Origin: Aphidius gifuensis
Lineage: Eukaryota; Arthropoda; Insecta; Hymenoptera; Braconidae
Reading direction: 5' to 3'
NCBI RefSeq assembly: GCF_014905175.1
Contig: NC_057791.1
Coordinates: 4,712,001-4,776,000 of the forward strand
Length of the DNA: 64,000 nucleotides
The position numbers and the translations under genes were made by a program. Shown piece by piece: positions 61,513 through 64,000 of this stretch (the first letter of the stretch is position 1; each line of letters starts with the position of its first letter). Under the pieces are notes generated by a model, which made no database searches, was not told the origin of the DNA, and saw only the letters and a list, made by a program, of their open reading frames with translations.

Positions 61513-63687
61513 ATGCAATCAGGTACTATCTATACAACGGATCTCCAGAGTTTCAATCATGATACAATCACACTACCAGAAGGTCTTCCAGTAAGTCAAA
61601 TATAATTTAGCTTTTGAAGCTTTTTATATTATTATTATTAATGAATATTTAAATGATTAATTATAGATGGAAGTTGGATATGTATTAGATGATTCACCAA
61701 AAGGTCATGTACAAGATGTCCTAACAGTTGTTGAACTTGGAAAACAGTTATTACTATATGCTAAACATGGTGATACTGAAATGGTCAGAGATCTCATGTG
61801 CAGAGGTGCACCATTTCAAGCTGATCCAGTAAGTATAGCTTTATTGATTATGAATTTTCATAAATAAAATAAACATTTTATAATTAACTTTTTGTTTTTT
61901 TTTTTTCTTTTTTTAGATGGGCACAAGTGCCTTACATTTTGCTGCACAAAATAATCAAATTGAAACTGCTGATGTTTTATTACGTGCTGGTATTTCAAGA
62001 GATGCAAGAACAAAAGTTGAAAGAACACCTTTACATATGGCTGCTTATGAAGGACACGATCAAATGGCTATTTTATTATTAAGATATGGTGCAGATGTTG
62101 ATAGCAGAGATATGGTTAGTAGTTAATTTAATATATATTATTGATTGCTAGTTATTAAAATTTATAATTAAATAAATGAAATATTTATTAGCTGAAAATG
62201 ACACCCCTACATTGGGCAATTGAGGGTGAACATGATGATGTTATTCATGTTTTATTAGATCATGGTGCTGATCCAAAAGCACTAAGTAAATTTGATAAAA
62301 CACCAATAACACTGGCATTTGAACATCATCGATTAGATCTTGTTGATATTATGCAACAAAAACGTCAAATAATTAAACCAAAATTAATGCCACAAGATCA
62401 ATTATCTGAATTTGAGTCACAAAGTACTGTACAAAAATTAATACAGGCACAAATTGCACGACAAAAATTGGAAATAGAACAACCATATAATAAACCATAT
62501 CTCAAAAAAAGTATTGAAGGTAAAAAAAAAAAAAATATACCATTGGATAAAAAATTGAGTATATTTAATTTATATTATTTTAATTTGCAGTAATAAATAA
62601 GCCACAAGTTGTTTATCAACAAGTTTATCCAACTTCAATAAGTGGTGATGATGGAGATGATGGAGATGATGATAATGATGGTAATGATTATAATGATGGT
62701 GATGGTTATAATGATGACGATAATGATGATGACGATGACAATGATGATGATGATAATGATGAGGATTATCAAGATAAAAGTTCCGAGCTCATTGATACAA
62801 TAAGTAATTTATCTTATGAAACATTAGATAAACAAAAAGACATTGAGGGAATTAAAACATTTGGAAACTCATATGAATTACTTGAAGCAATTATGGTACC
62901 ACCTGAAAATGATACAAGTATCGTTGAAAATGCAGTAGCAAGTGGAGGAAAACTTGTAATGACAGGTAATAAATTTATATAAAAAAATCACTTTAATGTT
63001 GCTATATTGCTATCCCTTTGTACAAACATAAGCTAATTATCTTAATTTTATTTTTATTAGAAGCTGGAAAAAGAGCATATAAATTAACTGGAGCTAATCA
63101 ATTAGGTGTTAAAAGATTACAATTAGCAAGTGGACAAAAAGATATAAGAAAAAAAATATATACAATTGCTAAAGCTGATCAATTATTTAATGATACAACA
63201 AATAATATTAAAGGACCTAATATATTAAAAAAAGGAAACATTGGCAATAAAACAGGCAATTTTGTTTTAGCATCAATTCCAAATAATACCACAAATGTAA
63301 CGCCTCTTAAATTAGCATCTAAGGTAATTAAAACTAGTCATTAAAAAATTATAACGAAATTAATAAATAAATATTTTTAATTGCTTAATTTAATAATAAT
63401 ATGTATTTTTTTATATTTAGAAATTTATAAAAATAAATACTTTGAAAGATGGCACAGAACGTGTATCAGAATCAGCTGATGATGCTGATGAAACAAATGA
63501 TATTAATTTAAATATAAATAATGATAATAATATTGAAGAAATAACGGATATTGGAATTTTAAATAAACAACTTGCTGAAGCAAGAAAAGCAGCTGCTGAT
63601 TATCGTGAAAAATTAAAAAAAAAAGAAGCTGAAGCTGAAATATATGAACAACAACTTAAAAAAATTAAAACACTAAAAAAGTACTAA
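61513..63687 (+). CDS. Gabpb: GA-binding protein beta subunit (ankyrin-repeat transcription factor)
   Basis: Partner of an ETS-domain GABP-alpha; together they activate nuclear-encoded mitochondrial and housekeeping genes. Exons: 61513-61590, 61667-61828, 61917-62114, 62192-62519, 62591-62965, 63061-63323 and 63421-63687, giving 556 residues. Four ankyrin repeats lie at about 50-185 (ELGKQLLLYAKHGDTEMVRD, LMCRGAPFQADPMGTSALHF, RAGISRDARTKVERTPLHMA, HGADPKALSKFDKTP), closely like GABPB1. After them comes an Asp/Asn-rich block (62640-62765). The C-terminal coiled coil (NKQLAEARKAAADYREKLKK, KEAEAEIYEQQLKK) is the dimerising leucine-zipper-like region of GABPB. The N-terminal 26 residues come from a separate exon; a Met at exon 2 is an alternative start. 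Confidence 0.9.
62636..62770 (+). repeat. GATGAT/AATGAT microsatellite-like coding repeat
   Basis: A GAT/AAT-rich tract in GABP-beta exon 5 encodes an acidic Asp/Asn-rich stretch. It is likely to vary in length between alleles. Confidence 0.85.
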
Positions 63688-64000
63688 TTAATTTTTTTAA
63701 TTTTATTAATTTAATACTTTTATTTTTTATTTATTAAAGTCATTTTAATCATTTTTCAGTGTATGTTATTTATTTTCACATTTTATAGCTATTATTTAGC
63801 CGCACAGCGACTTTATTTCTTTTTTATAAATTAATTAAATTCATTTGGGCTTTATTTAAACTAATTTTATCGAATAAGTTGATATTTAAATTGATGATAA
63901 ATTGATGAAAATTAATACTTGAATAATTCATATTAATTTTACAATTTAGTTGAAAATATAAATAAGCATTAACTGAAAATATTTATCGAAAATTTCTACC
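63688..64000. other. GABP-beta 3' flank
   Basis: A/T-rich DNA, presumably the 3' UTR. Nothing else is visible before the window ends. Confidence 0.5.

Noticed and set aside
1..64000. CRISPR arrays, viral genes, bacterial insertions or biosynthetic clusters
   Set aside because: No regular repeat-spacer array, no reverse transcriptase, integrase or capsid-like frame, and no intronless bacterial-type gene was found on either strand.

Overview
This window is a piece of a very A+T-rich animal nuclear genome, almost certainly an insect. The genes are broken by short introns, mostly 60-150 bp with GT-AG ends, and the non-coding DNA is full of A/T homopolymers. The gene set is insect-like: myopic, glorund, spire, Additional sex combs, widerborst and two takeout/JHBP genes. 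Base composition and compactness suggest a hymenopteran, perhaps a parasitoid wasp. That is an inference; nothing here proves the order.

Layout. 1-3682 (-): 5' two-thirds of the HD-PTP/PTPN23 orthologue myopic, cut by the window edge. 4184-6084 (-): RIO kinase 1. 7349-10642 (+): hnRNP F/H (glorund). 10643-18304: about 7.7 kb gene desert with three inverted-repeat elements and several GC-richer islets. 18305-20376 (-): SHOX-type homeobox gene. 20377-23680: second gene-poor stretch with unidentified decayed exon-like pieces. 24123-24826 (+): RpL14, with a non-coding leader exon from about 23750. 25505-29996 (+): spire. 31240-31490 (+): neprilysin (M13) pseudogene fragment. 33040-36879 (-): Asx. 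38314-39479 (-): TRAP-alpha. 40502-41823 (+): SLC35B4-type nucleotide-sugar transporter. 42418-44230 (-) and 45890-46857 (+): a divergent pair of takeout-like genes. 49739-53952 (+): widerborst, a PP2A B56 subunit. 56519-57391 (+): Rab28. 58443-60476 (-): protein phosphatase 5. 61513-63687 (+): GABP-beta. I assembled exons by hand from splice signals and protein homology, and every complete model closes in frame.

The genes are mostly unrelated housekeeping and developmental loci, not an operon or cluster. Loose themes are ribosome production (RIOK1, RpL14), the secretory pathway (TRAP-alpha, SLC35B4), endosome/actin (myopic, spire) and Ser/Thr phosphatases (widerborst, PP5). I found no mobile defence system, viral insertion or CRISPR array. 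The strongest leads are: a Rab28 with Leu in place of the catalytic Gln at residue 72; CACGTT boxes shared by the RpL14 and RIOK1 upstream regions, in a perfect 10-bp array at RpL14; two GC-AG introns; an in-frame 30-bp microexon in spire; and a cluster of inverted-repeat elements in the desert beside the homeobox gene.
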